Assembly (NCBI GenBank): GCA_965546615.1
Contig: CBEUVQ010000031.1
Coordinates: forward strand, 1 to 29,946
Direction: 5' to 3'
Length of the DNA stretch: 29,946 nt
Source: CBEUVQ01 sp965546615
GTDB taxonomy: Bacteria > Bacillota > Desulfotomaculia > Desulfotomaculales > Desulfohalotomaculaceae
Shown: positions 1 to 7,555 of the stretch, in pieces
How the letters are laid out: each line of letters starts with the position of its first letter
Numbering within the stretch: the stretch's first letter is position 1
Notes under the pieces: generated by a model
The model's input: the letters and a program-made list of their open reading frames with translations, nothing else
Told to the model about the DNA's origin: nothing
Database searches by the model: none
Program-made: the position numbers and the translations under genes

Positions 1-429
1 TTCTGGCCGCTGGCTACTAAACGAGCAGCAGCAGCTTCATTGGTTGCCGGTTTTGCTTCCGGTTTGGCTTGGTACGCTTTAGGCAATTGGGATCCGGCAA
101 ACTTCTATCAGAACGTGCATCCGGTATTCTTTGGAATGTCTATGAACATGTTGACGATGATTGCCGTTACCTTAGTTGAGCAGGCCGGTAAATACCGCGT
201 AGCCGGTAATTTAAGCAGTACCCGTAAAAAAGCTGCATTGGTTGCCGCCGGCATTGGTGCATTGTCAACAGTTAGCATTTTCACCGGTTTTAATTGGTTG
301 TTTACCAAAGGGTTACTTGGTTTAGCGTGCTTCTTGGTGGTAGCAGGTATCTTTATCATCACCATTTCTATAACTACACCGACTAAAGAAGAAGAATCGC
401 TGGAATCTCTGGAAGTTCAAAATGCGTAA
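1..429 (+). CDS. Na+/solute symporter (SSS family), C-terminal fragment
   Basis: The frame is open from base 1, so the gene begins upstream of the window; 142 residues are visible. They begin FWPLATKRAAAASLVAGF, the motif that starts a late transmembrane helix in sodium:solute symporters of the PutP/PanF type, where the usual form is (Y/F)W-x-RATK-x-(G/A)A. Two or three further hydrophobic helices follow, then a short acidic tail ending ESLESLEVQNA. The protein would bring an organic solute into the cell with Na+. The substrate cannot be told from the tail. An internal TTG at 40 is not a real start, since homology runs through it. No clear terminator is visible in the 100 bp before the next gene. 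Confidence 0.75.
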   Translation, partial: FWPLATKRAAAASLVAGFASGLAWYALGNWDPANFYQNVHPVFFGMSMNMLTMIAVTLVEQAGKYRVAGNLSSTRKKAALVAAGIGALSTVSIFTGFNWLFTKGLLGLACFLVVAGIFIITISITTPTKEEESLESLEVQNA

Positions 430-529
430 TGCGCAGTAACTTTTCCGGATGAGATATCAGCACAAAAAAGTAAAGATGCTAAGCTCTTTAGAAAGTAAAT
501 TAGTGAAATTTATAAGGAGTGATTTGTAG

Positions 530-988
530 ATGTCAAAAGTAAGCATTAGCTGGGAAGGTAATATGAAATTTGTGGGCACCGATGCAACCGGTATCGCTGT
601 TCCTATGGATGCAGCAGCAGTTTATGGTGGGCAAAACGAGGGAATCAGACCGATGGAACTAATGCTGATGTCGATTGGCGGCTGCACCGGCATTGAAGTT
701 GCTCACATTTTAAATAAAATGCGGGTGCAGTATCAAAGTTTTGATATCGAAGTAAACGGTGAAAGAGCAAATGATCACCCAAAAGTGTTTACCAATATTG
801 ACATTATTTATAAACTGACCGGTGAAAATATTTCGCCGCAAAAAGTAAACAAAGCGCTGCAGTTGGCTGCTGAAGTGTATTGTTCGGCAGCAAATATGGC
901 TAATAAGACTGCGAAAATTAATTATAAATTTGCTATTAACGATGAGCTTTACGATTACCAACCAAGTAAAGAATCAGTTAACAGCTAA
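530..988 (+). CDS. OsmC/YhfA-like thiol peroxidase family protein
   Basis: 152 residues, the normal length for OsmC/Ohr proteins. The two family cysteines are present: Cys52 in SIGGCTG and Cys118 in YCSAANM. Their spacing matches the peroxidatic and resolving cysteines of Ohr/OsmC enzymes. The wording RPMELMLMSIGGCTGIEV is closest to the YhfA-like branch, whose activity is less well established than that of true Ohr. The start ATG follows an AAGGAGTGA ribosome site. The gene leads an operon with dihydrolipoyl dehydrogenase (21-bp gap) and GcvH. Ohr and OsmC proteins are known to take electrons from dihydrolipoyl groups rather than thioredoxin, so the neighbours suggest a dedicated reductant. 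That link is inference. The protein should be cytoplasmic, with no signal peptide. Confidence 0.85.
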   Translation: MSKVSISWEGNMKFVGTDATGIAVPMDAAAVYGGQNEGIRPMELMLMSIGGCTGIEVAHILNKMRVQYQSFDIEVNGERANDHPKVFTNIDIIYKLTGENISPQKVNKALQLAAEVYCSAANMANKTAKINYKFAINDELYDYQPSKESVNS

Positions 989-1009
989 ATTGACTGAGGA
1001 GGCAGCGAA

Positions 1010-2389
1010 ATGACTTTTGATGTAATCGTAATCGGTGGCGGGCCCGGCGGATATACCGCCGCGGCCAAAGCCTCTGCTTTAGGTGGTAAAGTAGCTTTAA
1101 TCGAAAAGGAGGCGTTAGGCGGAACCTGCCTCAACCGAGGCTGTATTCCCACTAAAACGCTTCTTAAATCTACCGAAGTACTGGCTGCAATTAAAAAAGC
1201 AAAGGACTTTGGAATTGAAGTGGGAAGCCCGGACATCAACTTAGAAAAGTTGATGTCCCGAAAAAAAACTGTCATTAAGCGTTTAAACACCGGGGTTAAC
1301 CATCTGATGAAAACAGCTAATGTTACTGTTTATACCGGTGAAGGCAAAATTTCCGCTGAAAATGAAGTAACGGTAACTAACGAGCAGGAAACTACCGTGC
1401 TCACTGCGAAGAAAATCATTATTGCCGCCGGCTCTGAACCGGCCTCTCTACCCGGTATTGAGGTAGACGGTGTGAACATTATCAACAGCAATCAAGCGTT
1501 AGAAATTCAAGATATACCGGCTGAGCTGCTTATTATTGGCGGCGGAGCCATCGGTGTAGAATTTGCCAGCATATTTAATAAACTCGGCAGTAAAGTGACA
1601 CTGGTAGAAGCTTTTGAGAGAATTTTGCCTTTTGCTGATGAAGAAGCAAGCAGCAGTTTAAAACAGCTGCTTGGAAGGGAAAAAATCAACATTTTAACCA
1701 ATGCCAAAGTGGCGGAAATCACTGCCGGCGAAGAAGGTCAAAATGTAAAAATAATTACCGAAAAGGGCGAAAAAGAATTAAAAGTGGATAAAATACTGGT
1801 AGCGGTAGGTCGCCGTCCAAACGGAGAAAGTGCTGCTGTTCCCGAACTTGGCTTAAATGTAGAGCGCGGCCGTATAACCGTTAATTCCAAAATGGAAACC
1901 AACATACCCGGCATTTATGCCATTGGCGATGTTACCGGCGGCATCCTGCTGGCGCATGTGGCTTCTGCTGAAGGGATAGTTGCGGCAGTAAATGCCATGG
2001 GCGGAAATAAAGAAATTGATTACACTACAGTGCCCAGCTGCATCTATACCAAACCGGAGCTTGCCTGTGTAGGATTAAGTGAAGCTCAAGCGGTAGAAAA
2101 AGGCTATGACGTTGTAGTTGGCAAATCGCAATTCATCGGCAGCGGCAAAGCGCTGACGATGGGTGAAAATCACGGCTTAGTTAAAATAGTGGCAGAAGCG
2201 GGCAGCGGCAGAGTGCTGGGTGTGCACATTGTTGGCCCTGAAGCTTCCAGCTTAATTGGCGAAGCAGCTTTGGCGGTAAAATTGGCAGCTACTGTTCATG
2301 ATATAGCTGATACTATTCACGCTCACCCATCACTGCCGGAAACAGTGATGGAAGCGGCGGAAAATGCAGTATTACAGTTGAATGAATAA
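1010..2389 (+). CDS. lpdA: Dihydrolipoyl dehydrogenase (first copy)
   Basis: 459 residues, standard for the family. The FAD-binding glycine motif GGGPGG is at residues 9-14. The redox disulfide is GGTCLNRGCIPTK, with Cys40 and Cys45. A second nucleotide-binding motif, IIGGGAIGVEF, lies near residue 176, and the C-terminal catalytic HAHPSLPE has His439 and Glu444. The enzyme reoxidises dihydrolipoyl groups with NAD+, or reduces lipoyl groups with NADH when run in reverse. No 2-oxoacid dehydrogenase E1 or E2 gene lies nearby. It is flanked by an OsmC-like gene and gcvH, so the likely lipoyl partner is the GcvH encoded just downstream. The ATG is preceded by GAGGAGGCAGCGAA-type ribosome site spacing. 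A second copy is present at 27235-28611. Confidence 0.95.
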   Translation: MTFDVIVIGGGPGGYTAAAKASALGGKVALIEKEALGGTCLNRGCIPTKTLLKSTEVLAAIKKAKDFGIEVGSPDINLEKLMSRKKTVIKRLNTGVNHLMKTANVTVYTGEGKISAENEVTVTNEQETTVLTAKKIIIAAGSEPASLPGIEVDGVNIINSNQALEIQDIPAELLIIGGGAIGVEFASIFNKLGSKVTLVEAFERILPFADEEASSSLKQLLGREKINILTNAKVAEITAGEEGQNVKIITEKGEKELKVDKILVAVGRRPNGESAAVPELGLNVERGRITVNSKMETNIPGIYAIGDVTGGILLAHVASAEGIVAAVNAMGGNKEIDYTTVPSCIYTKPELACVGLSEAQAVEKGYDVVVGKSQFIGSGKALTMGENHGLVKIVAEAGSGRVLGVHIVGPEASSLIGEAALAVKLAATVHDIADTIHAHPSLPETVMEAAENAVLQLNE

Positions 2390-2399
2390 GGAGGCTAAG

Positions 2400-2765
2400 A
2401 TGAAGAAGTACAGCAAAGAACACCAGTGGGCCCAGGTAGAGGGCGATAAAGTTTATGTTGGTATCACTAAATACGCTGCTCAGCAATTGGAAAACATTGT
2501 ATTTGTAGAGATGCCGGCAGTAGGAGATGAATTGGAAGCCGGCGATCAAATGGCGGTAATTGAATCAGTAAAAACCTCAGCCGATGTTTATGCCCCGGTA
2601 AGTGGTGAAGTGTTGGAAATAAACGAAGAAGTGGAACAACAACCGGAAAAACTCAACGATGACCCGGAAGGCGAATGCTGGATGGTGGTGTTGAGCTTAA
2701 AGAACCCGGACGAATTAGATAGCTTAATGGATGAAGAAGATTATTTAAAATATATTGATGAATAA
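2400..2765 (+). CDS. gcvH: Glycine cleavage H protein (lipoyl carrier)
   Basis: 121 residues. The opening KYSKEHQWAQVEG and the block VGITKYAAQQLENIVFVEMP are typical of GcvH. The lipoylated lysine is Lys58 in ESVKTSADVYAPVSGE. ATG 2400 was chosen because AAGGAGG lies 5 bases upstream; a longer reading from 2382 overlaps the preceding gene and lacks a site of its own. H proteins carry the aminomethyl group in glycine cleavage, and in some bacteria also pass lipoyl groups to other enzymes. None of the P or T protein genes are in the window. Placement after osmC-like and lpd suggests a redox carrier role here, or at least a dual role. A strong terminator follows immediately. Confidence 0.93.
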   Translation: MKKYSKEHQWAQVEGDKVYVGITKYAAQQLENIVFVEMPAVGDELEAGDQMAVIESVKTSADVYAPVSGEVLEINEEVEQQPEKLNDDPEGECWMVVLSLKNPDELDSLMDEEDYLKYIDE

Positions 2766-2807
2766 AAACAGAGCGTTTCGCACTATTGCGAAACGCTCTG
2801 TTTTTTT
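2764..2807 (+). terminator. Intrinsic terminator after gcvH
   Basis: The arms ACAGAGCGTTTCGC and GCGAAACGCTCTGT surround a 6-base loop (2782-2787), with seven T residues after the second arm. A-rich sequence before the first arm means it may also act on transcripts from the minus strand, serving the convergent antiporter gene. Confidence 0.9.
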
Positions 2808-2874
2808 ATTTGCTGCCGGGAAGCATAAAATAAGGTCGGTAATATAAGAAATACTATGCCGGCATAACAAAATT

Positions 2875-4332
2875 TTATTTTAGAGCATGCCGCTTTCTGT
2901 ATTTGCGTTTTTTAATTTTTGCATCTAATTCCAAAAGTTTCTTTTTTTCTCCGGCCAGCATAATAGTATCACCGGCTTTAAGTTCGGTGGTACCGCGTGG
3001 TGTGATCATTTTGCCATCGCGAATGATCATTACTATTAAAATATCATCATCAATATCCAGATCCATAATGGCTTTATTTGCCATTATACTGTTATGCGGG
3101 ATTTTGATTTCCAGTACTTTAGTATATATTTCGCCGGAGTAATCAGTAAATGTTTTCAGTACCGTTTCTTCAGATCCCACCAAATTAAGTTTTTTGGCGA
3201 TGGGGACAAAAAGCGTTCCCTGCACTAAAACTGATACTAATGCAACAAAGAACACCGTGTTAAATATTTGTTCGGCTGCAGCAATTCCGGCGGTTAAGGG
3301 GTAGATTGCAAAAACGATGGAAGCTGCACCGCGGAATCCCACCCAGGAAACAAGTAATTGGTCTTTAATTGGCCGCTTAAACCAAGTGAGGACAGCAAAA
3401 ATTGCAATTGGTCGGGCTATAAAAATAATAAAAGCCGCTGTACCGATACCTGCTAAGGCAACGTTGATCAGATGGGAAGGGAATACCAATAACCCGAGGG
3501 TGAAGAACAAGAGAATTTGCATCAGCCAAGATAAACCGTCAAAGTAACGTACCAAGCTGATCTTGTGGCACAGTTTACTGTTACCCATAATTAGACCGGT
3601 GATATAAACCGCTAAAAAGCCGTTGCCCCAGATTAAGTTAGCACCGGAATAAGAAATCAGTGCAGTACCAATTACCAAAATTGAATATAATCCTTCGATG
3701 TCCAGTTTAATGCGGTTAATCAGCCACACAGCAGCTTTGCCAACCACAAAACCTGTGAGAGCTCCAATTAAAAATTGACTGATTAAAAGAACACCAATGT
3801 TCTGGCTGGTGCCGGTTATTAATCCTAAAAAAATGGTAGTTAACATATAGGCCATAGGGTCGTTGGAACCACTTTCCATTTCCAGCATAGGTGCTAAATT
3901 ATTTTTTAGATTGAGTTTTTTAGAGCGCAGAATGGAAAATACTGAGGCGGCATCGGTGGAAGAAATGATCGATCCTAACAGTAATCCTTCCAGCAGGGTA
4001 AAGTCCAACACCAAATGAGCAAAGATGCCGATTAAAAGAGCGGTTAAAGCAACGCTGACAGTTGCTAAAATCCCTGAAGACAGTGCAACCGGTTTTGCTG
4101 TCTTCCAGTTGGTACCAAAACCACCGGAAAACATAATAAATAACAAACCTAAGTTGCATATGTCTCTGGCCAAATCTGAATTATCAAAATAAATCCCGCC
4201 CGGCCCTTCCGAGCCCATTAACATGCCAATGGCCAAAAATACGATCAGCGTGGGTATTCCATAACGATACAAAATTTTACTGGATATTACACATATCAGC
4301 AATAATAGACCGGCTACAAACAATAGATCCAT
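2875..4332 (-). CDS. CPA1 K+ or Na+/H+ antiporter with C-terminal RCK_C domain
   Basis: 485 residues. About twelve to thirteen hydrophobic helices fill residues 1-390, followed by a soluble domain at roughly 400-475 that fits the TrkA-C/RCK_C fold. The ion-transport signature is visible as SSTDAASVF (Ser124-Phe132) and as Asn157-Asp158 in ESGSNDPMA, the ND pair of electroneutral CPA1 exchangers. The overall plan matches NhaP2/CvrA-type K+/H+ antiporters, where the C-terminal domain senses nucleotides or ions. Whether K+ or Na+ is the main substrate cannot be read from the sequence. AGGAGG stands 7 bases before the ATG on the minus strand. The C-terminus is very basic (KKRKYRKRHALK). The gene is divergent from the Fe-S protein operon. 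Confidence 0.88.
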   Translation of the reverse strand: MDLLFVAGLLLLICVISSKILYRYGIPTLIVFLAIGMLMGSEGPGGIYFDNSDLARDICNLGLLFIMFSGGFGTNWKTAKPVALSSGILATVSVALTALLIGIFAHLVLDFTLLEGLLLGSIISSTDAASVFSILRSKKLNLKNNLAPMLEMESGSNDPMAYMLTTIFLGLITGTSQNIGVLLISQFLIGALTGFVVGKAAVWLINRIKLDIEGLYSILVIGTALISYSGANLIWGNGFLAVYITGLIMGNSKLCHKISLVRYFDGLSWLMQILLFFTLGLLVFPSHLINVALAGIGTAAFIIFIARPIAIFAVLTWFKRPIKDQLLVSWVGFRGAASIVFAIYPLTAGIAAAEQIFNTVFFVALVSVLVQGTLFVPIAKKLNLVGSEETVLKTFTDYSGEIYTKVLEIKIPHNSIMANKAIMDLDIDDDILIVMIIRDGKMITPRGTTELKAGDTIMLAGEKKKLLELDAKIKKRKYRKRHALK

Positions 4333-4675
4333 ATATTACCTCCTGTCGTAAATTAATTAACTGGACAAACTGCTGTGTTTTCTAAGATTATTATTTGCCT
4401 GGGGGATTCTGCTGTGTGTTGAAAGAATTTTATAACTTACATCAGAAAGAATGGGTATAACATAATATTATATCTATTATAACATATCTGTTTTATTTTT
4501 ACATAGTTCTTACTGAGTGATGCTTCTCTTAAAACTTAATTTTCTGCTCGTTATTATGCTGAATAAGCTTTATCTGTTATGAAATATTTTCATATATAAT
4601 ATAACAGGATGTTTGCTATATTTTAACGAACTAACATATTAAATTTGAATTATTTAAATTTAAGGAGTGATCTTT
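4333..4675. other. Divergent intergenic region, AT-rich, 343 bp
   Basis: No convincing coding frame. It must hold promoters for the antiporter (minus) and for the Fe-S protein operon (plus). On the minus strand a TATAAT (complement of 4476-4481) is a candidate -10 with only a weak -35 (ATGTAA). On the plus strand TATAAT at 4595-4600 lies inside a dyad. Neither promoter can be called firmly. Confidence 0.4.
4574..4607 (+). promoter_or_regulatory. Nested dyad with embedded -10, upstream of DCCP-like operon
   Basis: Outer arms CTGTTAT (4574-4580) and ATAACAG (4601-4607) are perfect inverted repeats. Inside them, ATGAAA-TAT-TTTCAT (4579-4593) is a second perfect dyad. A TATAAT at 4595-4600 sits between the inner dyad and the outer right arm. 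This arrangement would suit a repressor site over a promoter. The protein that binds is unknown. Confidence 0.4.
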
Positions 4676-5950
4676 TTGGCAGATTATAAAGAGATGTGGC
4701 AGGGACTTGGTCTTGATTTAGAAAAACATAATGAATTTTTATCTGCTGTCCCTAAACTTTATGGAGATATTTTTGTCAGCCAGCAAAACCGCCCCAAAGG
4801 GATGGAGTATTTTGATTTTGTGATGTCAGAAGTACACGGCTTAAGAGTAAAAGAGCTTTTAGATTTAAAAGATGAGCATAAAAAAGTAGTTGCATCTTTT
4901 TGTGTGTTTGTTCCGGAAGAATTGGTATTGGCTACCGGCGGGGCGTGCATCGGGCTTTGTGCCGGTGCCCAGTATTCGGTGCCGATTGGTGAAAAGGTGC
5001 TGCCGCGGGCAATGTGTCCGCTGATTAAATCATCATTAGGCTTTAAATTAGGGGGCTTGTGCCCTTACTTTGAAGTGGCGGATTTTGTGGTGGGAGAAAC
5101 TACCTGTGATGGTAAAAAGAAAGCATGGGAAGTTTTAAATGAATACCACCCAACCTATGTTATGGAGCTTCCCCAGAAAAAAGATGAGGCAGATCGCAAG
5201 CTGTGGCTGCAGGAAGTTTATAAGTTTAAAGAAAAAATTGAGGCGGAATCCGGTGTAACCATTACCACCGAAAAACTCAAGGAAGCGATAAAGCTGGCTA
5301 ATGATCGCCGCCGGGTGCTGCAAAGATTGTACAACACCCGCAAAAATGATCCGGTGCCAATCAGCGGCAGGGATGCTATGCTGATTACTCAGTTAGCGTT
5401 TTTTGACGACCCCGTTCGCTTTATTGAGAAAACGACAGCGCTTTGTGAAGAATTAGAAGCAAAAGCTGCCCGAGGTGAAGGTGCTGCACCGAAAGGAGCG
5501 CCGCGTATTTTAATTACCGGTACCCCCATGCCGCTGCCCAGCTGGAAAATACACAACATTATTGAGAAAAGCGGCGCGGTGGTAGTGTGCGAAGAATCCT
5601 GCACCGGCACCCGATATTTTGAAACGCTGGTAGATGAAACGCCGGAAACTCTGCCTGATCAACTGGATGCTTTAAGCAGACGGGCGCTAAATATTAACTG
5701 TGCTTGCTATACCCCCAATACCGGTCGGATTGATGATATTTTGCGGCTAGCAAAGGAATATAAAGCTGATGGCGTAATTTATTACTCGCTGCAGTTCTGC
5801 CAAACTTACGGCATTGAATACCGGGCCGCAGAGCGTGCTCTGCAGCAGGCGGGTATTCCGGTACTGCGCATTGAAAGTGATTACAGTGATGAAGATACCG
5901 GCCAAATTCAAACTCGAGTAGAGGCTTTCTTGGAAATGATCAGGGAGTAA
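4676..5950 (+). CDS. 2-hydroxyacyl-CoA dehydratase-type Fe-S protein, DCCP/YjiM-like
   Basis: 424 residues from TTG 4676, chosen because AAGGAG lies 8 bases upstream; the GTG at 4667 is inside that site. The protein belongs to the HgdB/BcrB/FldC superfamily of Fe-S subunits that receive an electron from an ATP-driven activator. Cysteines lie at 76, 91, 95, 114, 129, 144, 257, 305, 309, 342, 344 and 375, several in the conserved region GGACIGLCAG. True 2-hydroxyacyl-CoA dehydratases need two different subunits encoded side by side, often with a CoA-transferase; here only one subunit is present. A single subunit plus activator is the layout of the double-cubane cluster protein of Carboxydothermus and of E. 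coli YjiM/YjiL. The substrate is unknown. The activator gene starts 3 bp after the stop. Confidence 0.85.
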   Translation: MADYKEMWQGLGLDLEKHNEFLSAVPKLYGDIFVSQQNRPKGMEYFDFVMSEVHGLRVKELLDLKDEHKKVVASFCVFVPEELVLATGGACIGLCAGAQYSVPIGEKVLPRAMCPLIKSSLGFKLGGLCPYFEVADFVVGETTCDGKKKAWEVLNEYHPTYVMELPQKKDEADRKLWLQEVYKFKEKIEAESGVTITTEKLKEAIKLANDRRRVLQRLYNTRKNDPVPISGRDAMLITQLAFFDDPVRFIEKTTALCEELEAKAARGEGAAPKGAPRILITGTPMPLPSWKIHNIIEKSGAVVVCEESCTGTRYFETLVDETPETLPDQLDALSRRALNINCACYTPNTGRIDDILRLAKEYKADGVIYYSLQFCQTYGIEYRAAERALQQAGIPVLRIESDYSDEDTGQIQTRVEAFLEMIRE

Positions 5951-5953
5951 CGT

Positions 5954-6712
5954 ATGATCACTGCAGGAATAGATGTCGGTTCTACAGCAGCGAAGGCAGT
6001 ACTGCTAAAGGACAATCAAGTGTTAAGCTGGGCGATACTGCCCACCGGTTGGAGCCCCGGCCGGGCGGGGAAGGAAGTATTAAATAAAGCGCTTACTAAA
6101 GCGGAAATTACTGCCGATGACGTGGATAAAATTATTGGTACCGGCTACGGCCGGGTGGCATTGAATTTTATTGACCGGGCAGTTACCGAAATAACATGCC
6201 ACGCTATGGGTGCAAATTATTACTTTCCTGAAAACAACTTGGTAATTGATATTGGCGGCCAGGACAGTAAAGTAATTCAGGTAAACAAAGCAGGCAAGGT
6301 GCTGAACTTTATTATGAACGATAAATGTGCTGCCGGTACCGGCCGCTTTTTGCAGGTGACGGTAAACAGTTTGGGATTAGAATTGGACCGGTTGGATCAA
6401 CTGCCGGCGGCAGAACCGGTTAATTTAAGCAGTATGTGTACCGTGTTTGCTGAATCAGAGGTAATCAGCTTACTGGCCGGCGGCACGCCAAAGGAAAAAA
6501 TTGTTGCCGGCTTGTTTCAAGCAATTGCTAAACGTGTATCTGCAATGGCGGGGTCTATGCAGATATCCGGAAATGTTACCTTTACCGGGGGCGTTGCCCA
6601 AAATCGTCTGCTGCAAAAAATGCTGGCCCGAGAGCTGAAAGCTGAAATAAATGTACCACCGTACCCGCAGCTGACCGGGGCGCTGGGCGCGGCAGTTATT
6701 GCGCAAAGTTAA
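5954..6712 (+). CDS. Activator ATPase of the dehydratase/DCCP family (YjiL/HgdC-like)
   Basis: 252 residues, the usual length. Motifs of the ASKHA ATPase fold are clear: GIDVGSTAAKAVLL (5-18) for phosphate binding, DIGGQDSK (99-106) and GGVAQN (212-217). Cys125 (NDKCAAGTG) and Cys162 (SSMCTVFAESE) are the two ligands that each monomer gives to the [4Fe-4S] cluster bridging the homodimer. The enzyme hydrolyses ATP to drive a low-potential electron into its partner Fe-S protein. The gap to the upstream gene is 3 bp with GGGAG before the ATG, so the two are co-translated. The cluster is expected to be very oxygen-sensitive, consistent with an anaerobe. Confidence 0.92.
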   Translation: MITAGIDVGSTAAKAVLLKDNQVLSWAILPTGWSPGRAGKEVLNKALTKAEITADDVDKIIGTGYGRVALNFIDRAVTEITCHAMGANYYFPENNLVIDIGGQDSKVIQVNKAGKVLNFIMNDKCAAGTGRFLQVTVNSLGLELDRLDQLPAAEPVNLSSMCTVFAESEVISLLAGGTPKEKIVAGLFQAIAKRVSAMAGSMQISGNVTFTGGVAQNRLLQKMLARELKAEINVPPYPQLTGALGAAVIAQS

Positions 6713-6724
6713 TATATATACTTG

Positions 6725-6758
6725 GAGGGCGTTTTGCAATCATGCGAAACGCTCTTTT
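6725..6758 (+). terminator. Intrinsic terminator after activator ATPase gene
   Basis: The 14-base arms (6725-6738 and 6743-6756) pair through a 4-base loop with a few G-U pairs, and a T run follows. The right arm shares GCGAAACGCTCT with the terminator after gcvH. Confidence 0.8.
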
Positions 6759-6762
6759 AATT

Positions 6763-6832
6763 TTAAGAAATTCTTAAGATTTATACCGACTGGTTGTTAA
6801 GAATTTCTATTTATACTGAGTTAGTGTTAAGA
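6763..6832 (+). promoter_or_regulatory. TTAAGA repeat array upstream of first response regulator
   Basis: Four TTAAGA copies start at 6763, 6774, 6797 and 6827. The last two belong to a composite element, TTTATAC-N8-TGTTAAGA, present at 6780-6802... with its second copy at 6810-6832, exactly 30 bp apart. The first two copies overlap a perfect dyad TTAAGAA-A-TTCTTAA (6763-6777). Direct repeats near multiples of a helical turn are typical of OmpR/PhoB-family sites, so autoregulation by the regulator encoded at 6863 is likely but inferred. Confidence 0.55.
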
Positions 6833-6862
6833 TAATATTTGATTTGGAAGGGGGGACGGTTT

Positions 6863-7555
6863 GTGGATAATTACAACGTGTTGGTTGTTGATGATGAAAA
6901 GGAGATAAGAGATGCGATAGAGATATATTTAAAAAATGAAGGTATCACGGTGCTAAAAGCTAAAGACGGCATTGAAGCAATAGAAAGGCTTAATGAGCAT
7001 GAGATTCATTTGATAATATTGGATGTGATGATGCCGCGGTTAGACGGTATTGCTGCCACGTTTAAAATTAGAGAGCAGAAAAACATCCCTATCATTATGC
7101 TCAGCGCCAAAAGTGAAGACACCGATAAAATATTAGGACTGCAGGTAGGCGCCGATGATTATGTCACTAAGCCTTTCAATCCTTTGGAATTAATTGCCCG
7201 GGTTAAATCTCAACTTAGAAGATATGTAAAACTGGGTACATATGACGGCGTTGAAAAGGTAGTTGACCTAAACGGGCTGATGCTGAATCAAGCAAGAAAG
7301 GAAGTTGCTGTCAACGGTGAACCGGTTAAGCTGACACCTACCGAATATAAAATTGTGGAGCTGTTAATGCTCAATGCCGGCCGAGTTTTTTCAATTAATG
7401 AAATTTACGAGCGGGTGTGGAAAGAGCCCGGCTACAACGCCGAAAACACTGTTGCGGTGCATATTCGCAGAATTCGGGAAAAAATCGAAATAAATCCTAA
7501 AAATCCGAGATATTTAAAGGTGGTATGGGGAATTGGGTACAAAATGGAAAAATAA
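6863..7555 (+). CDS. OmpR/PhoB-family response regulator (first pair)
   Basis: 230 residues from GTG 6863, picked because the purine stretch GGAAGGGGGG lies about 7 bases upstream; the TTG at 6839 precedes that site. The receiver domain spans residues 1-120, with the acidic pair Asp10-Asp11, phospho-acceptor Asp54 (ILDVMMPRLDG) and Lys103 (YVTKPF). The winged-helix DNA-binding domain follows, with LTPTEYKIVELLMLNAGRVF and a C-terminal VVWGIGYKM hairpin. The next gene, its kinase, starts within its last codons, so the two are translationally coupled. The repeat array just upstream is the natural candidate operator. The signal and targets are unknown. Architecture resembles VanR-like regulators, but no resistance gene lies nearby. 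Confidence 0.93.
   Translation: MDNYNVLVVDDEKEIRDAIEIYLKNEGITVLKAKDGIEAIERLNEHEIHLIILDVMMPRLDGIAATFKIREQKNIPIIMLSAKSEDTDKILGLQVGADDYVTKPFNPLELIARVKSQLRRYVKLGTYDGVEKVVDLNGLMLNQARKEVAVNGEPVKLTPTEYKIVELLMLNAGRVFSINEIYERVWKEPGYNAENTVAVHIRRIREKIEINPKNPRYLKVVWGIGYKMEK

Noticed and set aside
2313..2549. Minus-strand open frame opposite lpd/gcvH, and similar frames opposite other genes
   Set aside because: They mirror strongly conserved genes on the other strand, have no ribosome site and show no family motif.
2400..2765. Part of a glycine cleavage operon
   Set aside because: No gcvT or gcvP gene is present in the window, and the neighbours are osmC-like and lpd.
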